From Cycas panzhihuaensis (lineage: Eukaryota; Cycadophyta), in NCBI GenBank assembly GCA_023213395.1, contig CM041465.1:100075741-100139740 (forward strand): a DNA stretch of 64,000 nucleotides. Reading direction: 5' to 3'. Positions 45,148 to 58,287 of this stretch are shown in pieces. Position 1 is the first letter of the stretch. Each line of letters begins with the position of its first letter. The translations under genes were made by a program, and so were the position numbers. A model generated the notes under the pieces. The model worked only from the letters and a program-made list of their open reading frames with translations. It was not told the origin of the DNA and did no database searches.

Positions 45148-46975
45148 ATGGCGGTAGTGAGGCCAGATCTAGTGAGTGGATTATACCTTATCCTATCCAT
45201 TTTGTCATTTAAATTTAATGAGTTTTTGATATTTTTTGAAGTAGTTTTTAGCCCCTTATGGGCAAATTGAGATCTCTTGGAGCCTGAATTGGGCCCAGAG
45301 AGATGGGGTACTAGGGCATTTGGTAGCCCTAGTCCCAATGGGCCCGAGTATAACCTACCCAGGAAAAAATTTTAGGTTTTTTGGGTGGAAAACCCCCCTA
45401 ATTGTGGGGGTGTGACTAGTCCTACAGTAAAGATCGTAATGCCGTGAACTTTGCCATAGGGCTGCTGAGTTTACACCAAAAACTCAATGGGGCCCCATGC
45501 TAAACTCTGCGGTACTATAGAGTTTAGCATGGTATGAAGCCAAACCAACTAAAAAAAAATAAAGGACATCTTGAAGGAGTGCCAGACTCAATCAAGGAGT
45601 GAGGGGGGGTCTTAAAGGCAGGCAAGCAGGTATAGAGGAGGTCTGACCAGTTCTTGGGGTGTTTAGCAGGTGGTTATCATAGTAGACAACCATGAGAACA
45701 CCAGTTTGGCAATGATGAGCTTCATTGAGATGATCTCTTAAGGAGACCAGCGGGTAATAAGGAGATGTGACCTATTGAAGGCCATCTGAATGCCACAGTA
45801 TACTTTGGATCAGCATCTGTTGGTTGACATAATCTCACACTAAGATCGCAGGTAGCATGTCTTCCACTTTCCCCAAATGGGGGACGTTACTATCACACCT
45901 GGAGATATCTGGAGGATCCTAGGGGTACCAATAGTAGGAGCACCAACGTCGCTAGGAGCATTACTTAGCAATGATGCAGCACACAGGGAGGTGACTACCT
46001 ATCTTATAGGTCAAGATAGGTAGGAGATGAGAGGTATACTTGTACAAAGCATGGTCATATTACAGATTCCTCTAGTGAGGAAGTTGATCACACTATATAT
46101 TCTATTCTAGATATCCCAAAAACAGAACTACAAAAATATACCTGGTGGATGGATAGAGATAGTGAGGAGATGCAAGGCTAGGGAGAGGCTAGACTAGGCT
46201 ACATTGATAGTGGCGAACCTGATCACCCCATTGGACACTATGAGGGTGACCAGGAGAGGAGGTTTATCATATAGAATGTTGCTATAGTGCTAGTTTTTCA
46301 ATCACTTTGAAGTAGTGGCACTAGCAGAAGGGCCACACCCTATTTTAGCGTGGGCTTCCATGGTCCACAGGTGGCAAACTCAGTTCAGAGGGACCAAGGA
46401 TTAGGAACACATCCAAAGCTTGGTGGAGGCTACATAATTGGGCCTCCTCACCATGGTAGACTACATGATAGACCTGTATAGAGGGGTGAGATGGAGCAGT
46501 GACAATGAGGTAGGTAGAGCAGGAGGAGTTAGAGGTGGCCCTAGAGGAGATGATGATGATGACGATGATGATGGGGGTGATGGAGCAAGCCCATTGAGAG
46601 CAGCAGGTGGCAAGGTAGGTCCATCAAGGATCTTAAGAGAAGAGGTAGGACCTTCAGGAGTTGCAAGAGGAGAGGTGGGTCCTTCAGGAGCTGCAAGGAG
46701 AGGCAGGGCATCACAGACACCAGTCTGAAGACTAAGGATAGTTGGGAGAGCCTGAGCAGTGGCGGCAGCCATAGCTGAGGAGGGTGGAGATGACACTCTA
46801 GCAAGCCAAGCTATTGGTGACATGGTATTGGAGGAGGAGGAGGTACTAGTAGCTGGGGGAGGACCTAACGAGGAGGTGATCATCTGAGTCAGGGAGCCGG
46901 CAGTCCTAGCAGATGAGATGCTAACCTTTTCCTATCATCTTTCGATCGCCAGGCATCTGGATGGTTTACTTTGAT
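45148..46975 (+). pseudogene. Antisense PMD-like gene, element D (exons 1-2, cut in intron 2)
   Basis: Exon 1 is 45148-45171 (MAVVRPDL) with a GTGAGTGG donor. Intron 1 is 45172-45669 with acceptor TTTAGCAG, and exon 2 starts at 45670 in phase 0. Exon 2 repeats the B layout: a stop (TAA) at the conserved Trp, VFHFPQ, DVTITPGDIWRILGVP, a ...KLITLYILF block, an acidic Asp run (about 46550-46575) and VGPSG repeats. The intron 2 donor is mutated (GATGAGATG) near 46913. Element C's LTR interrupts downstream at 47003. It has many stops. Confidence 0.66.
45495..45532 (+). other. Perfect 14-bp hairpin in antisense intron 1, element D
   Basis: CCATGCTAAACTCT (45495-45508) and AGAGTTTAGCATGG (45519-45532) with loop GCGGTACTAT. 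The string AAACTCTGCGGTAC (45502-45515) is identical to 42909-42922 inside the stem-loop of element B's LTR. Confidence 0.85.
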
Positions 46976-47002
46976 TTGGTTTATTTAGTATATATATGTG
47001 GG

Positions 47003-49978
47003 TGGAATCACATCTATTGGATGGTAACTACACTCAATAGGGATTAGGGTAGTCAATGGTAAAATCTAGAATATAAGTATGATCTTACAAGTGGAAGAAA
47101 CATGACATAGGGCATCCATACATCAGAATGTAGGTTTGGGACTCAAGAATGGTGCATGACTTCCTCAAAGTAGCTTGGTTCTTTGGTTCGGTAAGCGAGA
47201 TACAAGAGAGGTATCTCAGATAGCCCCAGGAGGCAAGGTGCCCCCACCCTTGGATGGCCATAAGGAAAAAGAGAGACCTATGAAGGGAGAGGTCCCTTAT
47301 GAGTAAGGAACATGGCACAAGTGTAGCAGGCACAGATGGATGCCAAAAGAATGTGCAATAGGTGCTAATAGGACACCCGAAGTTAATAAAGCTAGGGTAG
47401 GCGTAAAGGAAGAGAAGGGTGTGATAAAGAGGGGAATCTTTACCGTGATGCAAAGAAGAGAGGCATAAACCTTGGCAAGTATGAGGAAGGTTACGTGTGT
47501 ACTGGTCGAGGACATGAAGTGTAGAGGTGGTGATAGCAAAAGTGATGTTGTGTATGCTTTCAAAGAAAGAAAAAGATACAAACTATACTCCCTCTCTCTC
47601 ATTTATTTCTAACAATGAAAGCTTAAGGAAAAGAAATGTTTCACACACATACAAGCATGCATGCTAACATGGTGATACATCACTAAGGAGATATTTACGA
47701 ATCGATGAGAAGAGGAAAGGAGGGAGTGTAATCCCTAAGATGCACCTTTTCTAAGAAAATGCTCATGCAATGTATGTATGTGAGATGAATGTGAGCAAGT
47801 GAGCTATTATCCTTCTCTTTTTTTATGGTTTGTCATGCAAGAATACACACCTAATGGCAACAAGAAAGGGAAGAGCTAGGCAAGAGGTTATGGTGCGTAC
47901 CCAAAATGTCGTTCAGTTGAAATAGAACTTTTGCTCATACGCCACTTATGTCTTCCCATCCTTGCTCGATATGTAGTTGTTGGTAGGGCAGAGATGGAGT
48001 GGGGCTTCCTTACCTTCCCCATGTAAAGAGAGAAGCCAAACGAGAAAGAAAAGAAAGCAAATGACTATGCAAGAAAGTAGAGAAGTGATAAAGAAAAGGA
48101 AGAGGATAAGGGTTTACCCAAATTGAAGTTTTCCTTTCTCCTCACAAGTATTGCCACATAACCTACACCCACAAAGATCTTCACCCTCCCAAGAGGGGCT
48201 GCTAAGAAGTAAAGTAGATATATATACAACAATATAAAACCAAGTGCTAAAATATAGTACGTTATATTAGTCAATCCACCACAAAGAACAACTCTACAAA
48301 GCCCTAAAGAAAGCACTAACGCATGTCAAGCAAAGAGGAGGTTAGCCTCATAATGGCTAACCCTCCTACCAACACACCTCCACGCTACCCTAAGATACAG
48401 AGAACAGTAGATCAAAATAGCCTATGAGCAAAATATGGAAAGGGAAATGAATGTTGTAAGGATTACAAAAATCACCTACATTGCAAGAGTGCTACAGGCA
48501 GCAAATCACAACGCAGGCTATGCCAAAGCCCAAAAGAGTATTAGGCATTGTTAAGGACTAAAAGAGAGGCCCAAAAGGGGAATGTGTAGGCCTAAGATCA
48601 GTGCAGCAAATGCTGCATATGCTAAAACCCAAGGTAGACCCAATCTCAAAGGCTCCCGAATGACCCAAGAAAGGCATGGATGAAGGAGAGGAAGGAGGAA
48701 CATGGGTTTGCCCTTGAGGAGCAGGCTTAGTGAGTACGAATCCTACCTTACTTCCTTCTACTCACACCTTATGGACCCTCTCCCACAACCTTCTTGGAGA
48801 AAACCATGGGAGGTTGAAAGATGGCTAGGGTACAAGAAACAGTAAATGGAAGCAATGGCTCTTTCATATAGAAAAAGATGAAGAAATAATTTCTATGCTT
48901 CAAGGTCTGATGCTTGCAAAGTAAACTCAAAGTAGAAGGTGGAAAAAGGTGTGGGATACTTGCTAGGCTATGTAAGGAGTAGGTCTACCCCTATAGACAA
49001 CAAAAAGTGGTAGGTTGGATGAGCTTATAGGCTTTCTCTGCATTGTAGGAGAAGTATGCTTACTGAAGACTAAGAAGGAAGCACAGAGGCCACACTTGGG
49101 CATGGATCTATACTTGGAGGTGTTGATGGAGGAGTTTTCTACCATATAATAGTGCTGCAAAAGTCATGTCTTAGGCTAGAGCAGCAGAAACTTAGGTATG
49201 ACTGGTGTTCTGTAGAGAGTTCCTGTGAAAAAGAGAGGAGGAAGTTATTGAAGAGAGTTGTTAGAGAGATAAAATGAGGTTATTTTTGGGATTTATACCT
49301 ACCCTAACCTTAATTGAGTGATTAGGGTTAGGTTGGGGATAATTTGGTGACTAATACACATGGCAGTTCCACAAAAGAGGTGAGAATTACCACGGTGGAT
49401 AAAAAAAATTGTGTGAAATAGTCACACCATGGTAAACTTCATGGTACCATGGTAAACTTTGCGATACCACTAAGTTTACAGCAGTGCGGGACCAAAATGC
49501 CATAAAATCAATGGTAAGGGTCCTAAGAGCCCTAAATGAAGATGTTCTAGGTTTAGGAGGGGGTATCCCTCCTGTCTAGGTGGCTGGGGATAGTCCGAGT
49601 AAATATGTTGGCTAGACTAGGTAGGACATTAAGAGGTGGGATTCCCAGAAATGCTTTGGAATGGCACAAAATACTTGTGACAAAGGCGTGAATAGATCAC
49701 ATGAGTTGGTTGTAGCTCGAGGTGATGTAGAGGGTTGTAGAGTGCTGTGGGGATGCCTACCTCAAGGAGAGGTAGGTCCCATGGGTCATCATAGGCTAGG
49801 GACATGCGAGATGCTTAAGCAGAAATGTGTAATTAATCGTAAAGATGAGCCAATCAATCATGAAATCTAACCAATGCTTTAATCTATAATCTCTGAAGTA
49901 GCCAAGATAGGAGGGAGAAGCATACCTATGCTTACCTGAGTCGATCTGTCCATACCCATTCCTGGTAGCTGGGAAACA
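47003..49978 (-). repeat. LTR2: element C 3' LTR
   Basis: On + it starts TGGAATCACATC and ends GGAAACA before the tract at 49979. 2976 bases. It is related to LTR1 and LTR3 over its length but clearly diverged. It contains a decayed palindrome cluster (CATGGTAAACT..., about 49425-49490) at the place of the B LTR stem-loop. No gene. Confidence 0.85.
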
Positions 49979-49990
49979 CTGCCCCCTTGG

Positions 49991-50396
49991 CAACAGAGCC
50001 TCACTGCTTCGAAGGATGGTGCGATGGCAAATGCTGATAAGAAAAACCATTAGTAGCATGTGTATATGTAATAATCATAATTATAACAAGAGCCAAGGAT
50101 GCCAATGAGTGTCATGGTGAAATGCGTAGATTTGAGAACAGGGGTGGAGACAACATAGGGGCCACCTATGCACCACTCAGGAATCAACTGGAAGCTATGA
50201 CAGATGAGGGGAATGCCCCCATCATGAGAGAGAAAAAAGAAGGTGTGATGATAACAAGAGAAAGAGTGAACGAGAAAACCTGATGGTCGCCATAGTTTAA
50301 CCTTATTAGCGACTAGCTTTCAGAGGTATGAACGGATCGCAAGGTGGAGTGCAAGATGGCCCGAGACTTGGGAGATAGGGCGACCAGGCAAGTCTC
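49991..50396. other. Element C untranslated stretch before polypurine tract
   Basis: No gene. One copy of the CGCTAATAAGGTTAAACTATG motif family on the minus strand (about 50288-50312), as in D and E. Confidence 0.6.
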
Positions 50397-50993
50397 TCAA
50401 GGGCGGTCATTAAGAAGAGGGAGGCGATGCTCAAGGATGAGACAGATGAGGCTATTTGCCTTAATATTGAGGGCCTGAGGGATGTGTTGGATATCGATAG
50501 ATGAAAAACAAGCTAATAGGGACCTAGCAATTGAAGCGATGGCTCTCAGGCATGGGCATTGCACCTGGTAAACTTGGGTGAGATGGCACACCACAACCTG
50601 GGAGTCACAAAAGAGGATGATGGGTCCATGGTAGAAACGTAATGCATTAGTGAGGGCTTCAATAACGGCTGTGTATTCAGTCTCATTATTAGTGGCCTCA
50701 GGGAGGAAGACTCTGGAATACAAAAAATCGTGTCTGGAAGGGTTGCGAAGAATCCATACGGTAGCAAAAGGATGGGGGTTACCACAACTTTTATCGTCGA
50801 TAAAGATGTAGAGTGCATTAGTGTAAAGTAAAGTGCCCCAGCAGGAAAAGAGGTGATAGAGTCGGTAGTGTAGAAGGGACACGATGATGTAGAGTAACTG
50901 AAAAAAGGTACTCGAATGGCTAGCAACGAAGGTCGAAATAAGGGTAGGAGGACCCCGTGGTAAGGCTACCTTAAGGCAGAGCAGGCTATCCAA
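50397..50993 (-). pseudogene. Element C additional RNase H, complete open frame
   Basis: The only aRNH copy in the window open to its natural stop. The domain occupies the last 140 residues (from about 50819). IFIDDKSCGNP carries Asp, NNETEY Glu, FCDSQVVV the second Asp, and HIPQALN plus KANSL follow (final Asp position is Asn). Other copies start with ATG at the domain start. Here that codon reads AAT (Asn) and the open frame extends 58 residues upstream, which is probably leader sequence and not protein. It is not assured to be active or expressed. Confidence 0.85.
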
Positions 50994-51384
50994 CTAGTGA
51001 GAAAGATATGGCAGAGGAAAGGCCCCTCTCAGGCATCAAAGCCTACTTAAGAGAGCAGAAGGCAACCCCAAATGGAGGAAGCGCTTCCTTTAGGAGTTCT
51101 AAAGGTACGAATGGGTTGCAAAAATGAATCCAGGGTAGAAAAATGGGTCAAACGAGTATAAACTTGGGCATGCATAGAGATGGCACATAAAATGAGATAA
51201 AAGGGGCCTCACAGAAGACGACAGGCAAGGCACCATAAATGTGTCCAAAAGAATGAGCAAAATGGAGATAATAGGAGCAAAATAGGAGTTAGGGCCAGAA
51301 GTTAAGAGCAGTCAGGGATGGAAGATAGCCCTAAAGGCTATCACAGTGACAGAAATGGAAGAAGTGTCTGGCGAGGGCCCCACC

Positions 51385-51393
51385 TATATAAGG
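51385..51393 (+). promoter_or_regulatory. TATA box of the antisense gene, element C
   Basis: TATATAAGG followed by AATTCATTTTCAC, about 160 bases before the ATG at 51552. Confidence 0.75.
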
Positions 51394-51551
51394 AAACTCG
51401 ATCAAAATGGAATTCATTTTCACAAGCTCACAAGTGATTTAGAGCCCTTTCCCTTATGCAATGGAGCACTACCCAACTTTAGAGGCATGTAGGGAGAGAT
51501 TTGACCATTGGATTGGGATGTAGAGGTAGCTAGCAGGACTAGGGAGGCGAC

Positions 51552-53892
51552 ATGGCAGTTGTGAGACCAGATCTAGTGAGTGGATCATCTAAACCCAGTC
51601 CCATTTTATGAATTGAATTTCATCACTTTTTATGAGTTTTAGAGTAGTTTTAGGCCCCTTAAGGGTGGAAAATCGATCTCTCAGAGTCTGAACTAGACCC
51701 AGAGAGAGGTGGGATCAGGGCACTAGGTAGCCTTGGTCCCAGTGAGCCTGAGTGTGGCTCATCAGGGCAAAAAATTTGATTTTTGGGTGGGAAACCACCA
51801 CTTTGGGGGTGTGACGTTTACACTGCGACAAAGATCACGGTGCCACGGGGCCCCAATCGCCCTAGGACCCCAGCTAAACTCCACTATACCATGAAGTTTA
51901 GTATGGTGTGAAGCTAAAATTTTTGAAAAAAGAAAAGACGGCCCAAAGGAGAACTAAATCTTGATTTAAGAGGAGGGAGAGGCAGTCTTAAGGGCCAGCA
52001 GGCAAACTTGGATAGGTTTTGATTGATTTTTGGGGTTTTGCAGGCAGTTATCATGGTGGAGAACTGCAAAAACATAGGGATGGCCATGTTGAGCTTTGTA
52101 GAGATGATGTCCTAAGGGGATAAGTAGGTTTTAGCACAGTGTGGCCTACTAAAGGACACACACACACTGCAGTACATGTCATATCAATGACGTTTGGTTG
52201 ATATAGTCTCACACTAGGACAAGTGAAGGTGTGTATTCCACCTCCTCCAGGTAGGGGACATCATGGTGACACTCGAAGACATACAGAGGATTTTATGAGT
52301 GCCAGCGACAGGCCAACTGGCATCACTAGGGGCGTTGCCTAGTAATGAGGCAGCACATAGGGAGATGGCTATATTTTTCACTGAGCAGGAAAGGTGGGAG
52401 AGGCAAGGGATACCTTTGCAGAACATGGTTATGTCTGGTGTTCTTCAAGTGAGGAAGCTAATTACTTTATGTATTCTGTTCCGGATATCCCAGAAACAGA
52501 ATTATAGGGATATTCCTGGTAGGTGGATGGATGCAGTACAAAGATGCAAGGCCAGGGAGAGGTTGCATTAGGCCACTCTAATATCAACTAACCTAGTCGC
52601 ATAGTTAGATGCTATCAAGGCAGCAGGATGAGGTGGTTTGTCATATAGCACGCTATTACAGTATTGGTTCTTTGACTAATTTAGAGTGGTGGCACCCATA
52701 AGAGGACCATACCTTATTTCAGAGTGGGCTCCCATGGTCCACACATGGTAGACTTGGTTTAAGGGGACCGAGGACCAGGTGCACGTCCATCACTCAGTGG
52801 AGACTACATCACTAGACCTCTTCACCATGGTAGACCACATAGCCGATCCATATAGAGGGGTGAGGTGGAGCAGTGACGACGAGGCAAGAGAAGCCAAAGT
52901 AGCTCCTAGAAATGATGATGATGGAGGTGATGGTGGCGATGGGGCTAGCCTGTCTGGAGCTGCAGGAGGAGAGGCAGGGTCGTTTGGAGCCACGGGAGTA
53001 GAGGTTGGCCTATCTGGAGCTGCAAAGCAAGCTAGAGGCCCATTAACACAAGCTAGGAGGCTGAGGATTGTGAGTAGATTAAGGATGGTGGCTACGGCAG
53101 TAGAGGAGGGAGGAGATGTCCGAGTAGCTAAGGCAGTCATCGAGCACTTGAGGAGGAGGATGTCATCAGAGTCGAGTAGCCAGCGGCCCCAACAAGTAAG
53201 ACACTATCTTTTCCTATCATCCTTTTGATAGCCAGATGCTTAGTTTTTAGTTTTGGTTTGAGATGGCTCCATGTACTGACACATGGCATGTTGGACTTTG
53301 TAGGAGTAGCCGAGGTTTAGAGGTTAGTGGAGGCCAAAGTCTGGGATATATTCCCTCAGGCCTATGCAGAGGGGCAGCCACCTATCCAAGCGGGAGAGGA
53401 GTCTAAATCGGTAGGATCCCACACAGCGGTATTCGCCCTATTGGTTAGGGTGAGGGATGTATGGATAGTTGAGTCCTAGGAGCATGAGGCGTGCATGGCA
53501 TGGCTACAGGGTAAGCTAGAGGAGACTAGGGTAGAGAGAGATGCTCTACGAGGTCAAGTACAGGTGCTAGAGGCACAACAAGGTGCAGGTAGAGATGCAG
53601 AGAGCCACATCAAGGTGGCGACACTAGAGGAGCATCTCCAAGGGATGGTGGAGAGATTTCAAAGTATGGAGGAGAGACTCCAAGGAGTAAAGAGCGAGAG
53701 AGATCATACCCAGGTGCGATACAATCAGTTGGTAGACTAGGTGACGTCGAGGTCATCACGGAGTAAGATGCATACCCACACAGTGATAACGACCTTAAGG
53801 AGGCCATGAGATGAGAAGTGCGAGGCAGGGAACTCCCAGAGACTGAGGAGGAGTTTGGGAGGTGTGTGGTCCCCAAGAGAGGTATCACATAG
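51552..53892 (+). pseudogene. Antisense PMD-like gene, element C (three exons)
   Basis: Exon 1 is 51552-51575 (MAVVRPDL, donor GTGAGTGG). Intron 1 is 51576-52043 (acceptor TTTTGCAG). Exon 2 is 52044-53195, with TAG at the conserved Trp (near 52214), VFHLLQ, an ILEDI-type block, the open stretch 52299-52571 (RKLITLCILFRISQKQNY and WMDAVQRCKARE) and an acidic GDGGDG/GAAGGEAGS tail. Intron 2 is 53196-53303 (GTAAGA ... TTTGTAG). Exon 3 is 53304-53892, whose coiled-coil part 53495-53740 is open (LEETRVERDALRGQVQVLEA, LEEHLQGMVERFQSMEERL) and ends near ITtag at the same place as B. The exon structure matches B and D. An unknown regulatory or anti-silencing role is inferred only from the PMD likeness. 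Confidence 0.68.
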
Positions 53893-54665
53893 GCCAGGAG
53901 ACAACACCTTAGGAGCGAGGCATTAGTAGTAGGATATAGTAGTTTTGATTTGATGAGGGAAAAGTGCAGACCTCCAGGGAGACACCATATGTTGCCACAT
54001 GATTGTACTCCCCCTATAAGGATTCTAACTTCCCACAGATGATGCACCATACTAGTTGTATGATATGACACATGATGTTTATTTTATGTATATAGACAGG
54101 GCCATTGATACCCCATTTGATATATGATGATGTATATGTGACACACGATAGATAATGCATGTTTGCTTTTACTTGTATGTGTATGTATGTATATGTATGA
54201 GGGTGCATAAATGCACAAGGAGGGATATGCTATGATGTTTCTAATTGATCATTGTATGATTTGTGCCATGATATTTGTTTGAGTTATGCATACTTCCTTT
54301 CATGTAGGGCCATATTCCTAGCAGAGGCACACACAATCACCATAAGTAGCGGTGATAGATGTATGCGAGGCTAGGAGATAGGGCGACACACATGTCCACG
54401 TGGGAGCATAATGGAATATGTAAAGGAAGCACCAATGATGAGGGAGTAATGACACTCCAACACATCATCCTAATAGGGAACTATACCCAAATAGGAGGAC
54501 GATGTCCTTAAAGGAAGGGGGACAAGGGGTTCCACGAGAGGAACCCAAAAGAAATGAGAAGGCTACCCTAAGCCGCCATCCTACCTGTGACTAGGAGGAA
54601 TGGAGACAAGCTTAGGATGGTAGTTTAGTCTCATTTCAGAGCACAAAAAGGAAGAAATGGAGTAG
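53893..54665. other. Element C convergent 3' region
   Basis: No gene. AT-rich with a TATGTG-rich stretch near 54165-54200. The block 54320-54640 is conserved with B's 33780-34090 and includes the covarying hairpin 54568-54573/54610-54615. Confidence 0.65.
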
Positions 54666-56070
54666 TCATACATAGAATTTCTTAAGGAATTTCCCATTAA
54701 TGACTTTATCGAGTTCAAGGCCCTTTAGGGTGGTAATCCTATAGGTACCATTATTGAGGCTCTCAAGAACAACAAAGGGGCCAATCTATTTGGATCAGAA
54801 TTTGCTCAAGCAGTCATGGAGATATTCTAATTTGAGAACTTGGTCCCTGGGATGTAAAGGACGAGAATGGAGGTGTTTATTATAGGTCCTTTATGAGCAA
54901 GCCTTAGAAGCAAGATTTTCTTGGTAAGCGACTAAGCGTTTCTCATCCAAGGCTTCGAGATCTAGGAGGTGAGCCTAATGAATAGACTCCTCATCGATAA
55001 GACCTTGAAGGGAAACTCGTAGAGAAGGGATCTCCACTTCCCATAGGAGTACCACCTCAGTCCCATAGACTAGAGAGAAAGTTGTCATTCCTATAGCAGT
55101 ACGAATACAAGTGCGATAGGCCCATAGAGTGGGAGGGAGTTGAAGATTCCAATCTCTTTGAGATTAGGCCACAGTTTTCTTTGGGATGTTTATGAGGGTT
55201 TTGTTAAATGATTCGACTTAGCCATTTTCTTGGGGGTAATAAGGAGATGAGGTCTTGTAGGAATTTTTGAATTTCTCATAACGTTCATCCATCTTTTTAT
55301 TACGAAAAGGAGTTCCATTATCTGTAATCAAAATATCTGGAATTCAGAAGCGATAAATGATATGCTGGTAGATGAAGGTGGGTATTGTCTTGCCAGGAGT
55401 GGTAATTAGAGGGATTGCTTCCACCCATTTCATGAAGTACTCCGTGGCAGTTAAGATGAACTTGTGCTGCGAAGAAGAGGTCAATGATATAGCCCCAATA
55501 AGGTCTAAATCCCGTTGGGCGAAGGGCCATGGAGATACAATAGGATGAAGAACCTCAGAGGGCACATGGGTGATGTTGGTGTGTTCTTGGCATCGTCGAC
55601 ATCTCAGGGCATAGGCATGGGCATCCTTGAAGAGGGATGACCAATAATAGGACATATGGAGGATCTTTTGGGCCATGGATTGGTCCCTAAAGTGGCCCCC
55701 GCAAATGCCATTATGGCATTCATGGAGTATTTGGTCTGTTTCGTCAGGAGTGGCATAGCAAAGAAGGATCCCATCAAAGGATCTCTTGTATAATACTTCA
55801 TCTATGAGGAAGTATTACCCGGCAGTGGTCTGAATTCATGACCTAACTTTGTTACTAGCTTCTGGGTGGTATTGTTACTGGGTGAGGTACCGCACGATGT
55901 CACCATACCACTCGCTATTAGCGAGCGGATGGGGGGTAGAATCTTGAATGATCAAGATAGACTCATCAAGGAGAGAACCATCTACAAGAATAACAAACGA
56001 GTTAGAGATAGGGGCATTTGTAAGCTGTTCTGCCACTACCATCCCCTTCTTTGATTTCCTGTTGATGATT
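54666..56070 (-). pseudogene. Element C integrase
   Basis: N-terminal segment and zinc region (about 56040-55600, with CRRCQEH near 55590), the core start with RDLDLIGAI and IYQHIIYRF (55676-55344), then DNGTPF and ESFNK in broken frames. The C-terminus ends KKFYV at 54666. It aligns with B throughout. The frames are scattered by stops and indels, so it is inactive. Confidence 0.85.
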
Positions 56071-57450
56071 TGGAGATTGAATTCCTAGAGAAGAATGGCC
56101 CACTGGCCAGTCCTACCTGTTAGGTTGGATCGAGTGAGTAAGTAACGTAAGGGATCAGACTGAGCGATCACCTTAGTGGTATTCCCGAGTAAGTAGTGCC
56201 TAAACTTCTTAGTTATATATAATAAAGAAAGGCACTCCTTTCTGATGGGAGAATAATTAAGTTTGGCATCCATGAGGGTGCAGCTAATGAAGTAGATGGC
56301 TCTCTCAATTCTCAAATCATCCTCCTGGGCTAATATGGCACCCAGAGATTCATTATTTGCTGAGGTGTATAGGACAAAGGGCGTATTGAAGAGAGGGGGC
56401 ATCAATATCGAAGCGGAAATGAGGGCTTCCTTAAGTCCTTTGAAGGCTTGTTGGGCCTTAGAAGACCAAACAAATGGGGCTCCTTTTTTAATACGTTGGT
56501 AAGTGGTTTAGCGTTTATAACAAAGTTCGCCAGAAAGCACTTAAGGAATCTAAGCCTTCCTAAAAATGACTTAATCTATCATTGAGTTTTAGGGGCAGCA
56601 TGTCATGGATAGCTTTGACTTTATCTAGGTCAATTTGGATTCCTTGTTTCAACACAAGGAAACCAAGGGGTTTACTGGAAGTGACAGCAAACATGTATTT
56701 GAGCGGATTGAGGCTTACATGGTACTTGCAACATTACGTAAAGATGGCCTGCAAGTCAGTAGGATGATGAGCTCTAATGCGTGAGAGACCTATCATGTCA
56801 TCCATGAAGACTTCTAACGATCAATTAATAAGACTGTGGAAGATGAATTGCATCGCCCTTTGATAAGTGGTGCCTACATTCTTATGCCTAAAAGGCATTG
56901 CCTTATAGGTGAAAGTACCTCACAGAGTAGTGAAGGCCATCTTATAGTAGTCTTCGGGGGAGATTTGGATCTAGTTATAACCGGAGAAGCCATCCATTAA
57001 GGATATAACTTTAAATCTAGCAGTTCAATTAATGATCTGATCGATAAAAGGGAGTAGGAAATTGTCCTTAGGACATGTGTTGTTGATATCACAGAAATCA
57101 ACACATATCTGGATGGTCCCATTCTTTTTAGCGATGGGGACGATGTTAGATACCCATTTAGGGTAGTTGATGGAAGTGATTAGTCCTGCATCTAGGAGTT
57201 TCTCAACCTCTATCTTAACGGTGGCTGAGAGTTTAGGGTGAAGTAGGCATTGCTTCTAATACACAGGGCAAGTGCTAGGGACTGTGGTAAGGTTATGGGT
57301 GATGATGGAGGGGCCGATTCCCTTCATGTCAGAATAATCCCATGCAAAAATGTCCCGAAACTCTTGGAACAGAAGGGAATACTCCCTTATCTCATCAGGA
57401 GAACATTCTGCTCCTACCTTAATGAATTTTCCCAGGGCAAGGATTATGTC
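56071..57450 (-). pseudogene. Element C reverse transcriptase and canonical RNase H
   Basis: Same layout as element B with more stops. The FMDD region lies near 56780-56800, the connection domain near 56560-56650, and RNase H at 56405-56085 (PFVLYTSANNESLG, LNYSPIRKECLSL, SDPLRYLL). As in B and A, Ser replaces the first catalytic Asp in LYTS. Confidence 0.85.
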
Positions 57451-58287
57451 CTAGGTTGCCCCCATGCATATAGCATTCCCTTCCTCAAAATGAAGGGAGG
57501 AAAGGTCAACGAGAAGAGATGAAATAGGTGACGAGATCAGATTGACTAGGGTAGATTCAATTGCCAAGACCTTCCAGTGTCTAAGTCTATAGTGATTGAA
57601 AGGAAGGTTGGGCATGAAGCCCACTAAATGCTCAAGTACAGCCTCATCATCCTCAAAGTAATCCACCTGGTGGATGACCTTACTTCGAGTAAATAAGGCA
57701 ACAAGTCACGTAATATCCTGAAAGGACTTGATGGGAGAGTCGAGAAGAGGTTCTTCATAAAGGGAAAAAGGAGGTTCCCTAGATTCATTGTCTATAGGAG
57801 GCAATAAAAGGGAAGACTCGAGGATCGATAGATCGATGTGAGTGACAACATGAGATATAATAGAGCAATCAGTCTCCCTAATGGGAGAGGTTCCAAGTCA
57901 AGATCCAGAATGAGGGGAGTACCTCCTACCAATGTTACGAAGAGAGATAGGGCGAGGGAGATCCCTATCCTCTCCATCAGACTTATTATCACTAAACATA
58001 GTGAGGTATCTGTAACTTCCAACACTAATAGGGGCAAAATGAGTAAAGTTAGAAGAAGTGGGTGAAAGGCCTTCTTTTAAAGGGGATGAGTCAGGGATGC
58101 TGATAGAACAAGCAGAGGCATGGGTGGAAGGGCCTTTATTACTGTTCGCTCAACCATGGCTTACTTGATTAGTTTGATGGGATTGTTTAACAAGAGGGAG
58201 TTCATGGGACATAACTCTCATTTGCCTATCGTGGATGAATTTGAGTTGCCCCTAGTGAGTCAAGTACACAGATCCCATTTGGTTGAG
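57451..58287 (-). other. Element C protease-RT linker
   Basis: Low-complexity coding remnant with ISVGSYRYLT and DYFEDDEAVLEHLVG blocks shared with B (37265-37500 and 37110). No known domain. Confidence 0.6.

Larger units (their letters stand above)
43495..47002 (-). mobile_element. Element D interior, 3' part only
   Basis: Polypurine tract 43495-43506 (CCAAGGGGGTAG), aRNH and antisense gene of a Tat-type element. It is cut at 47002 inside intron 2 of the antisense gene by element C's 3' LTR. The rest of D (gag-pol and 5' LTR) should lie beyond the window, after the right ends of E and C. gtggg (46998-47002) is the expected target duplication for C. Confidence 0.8.
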
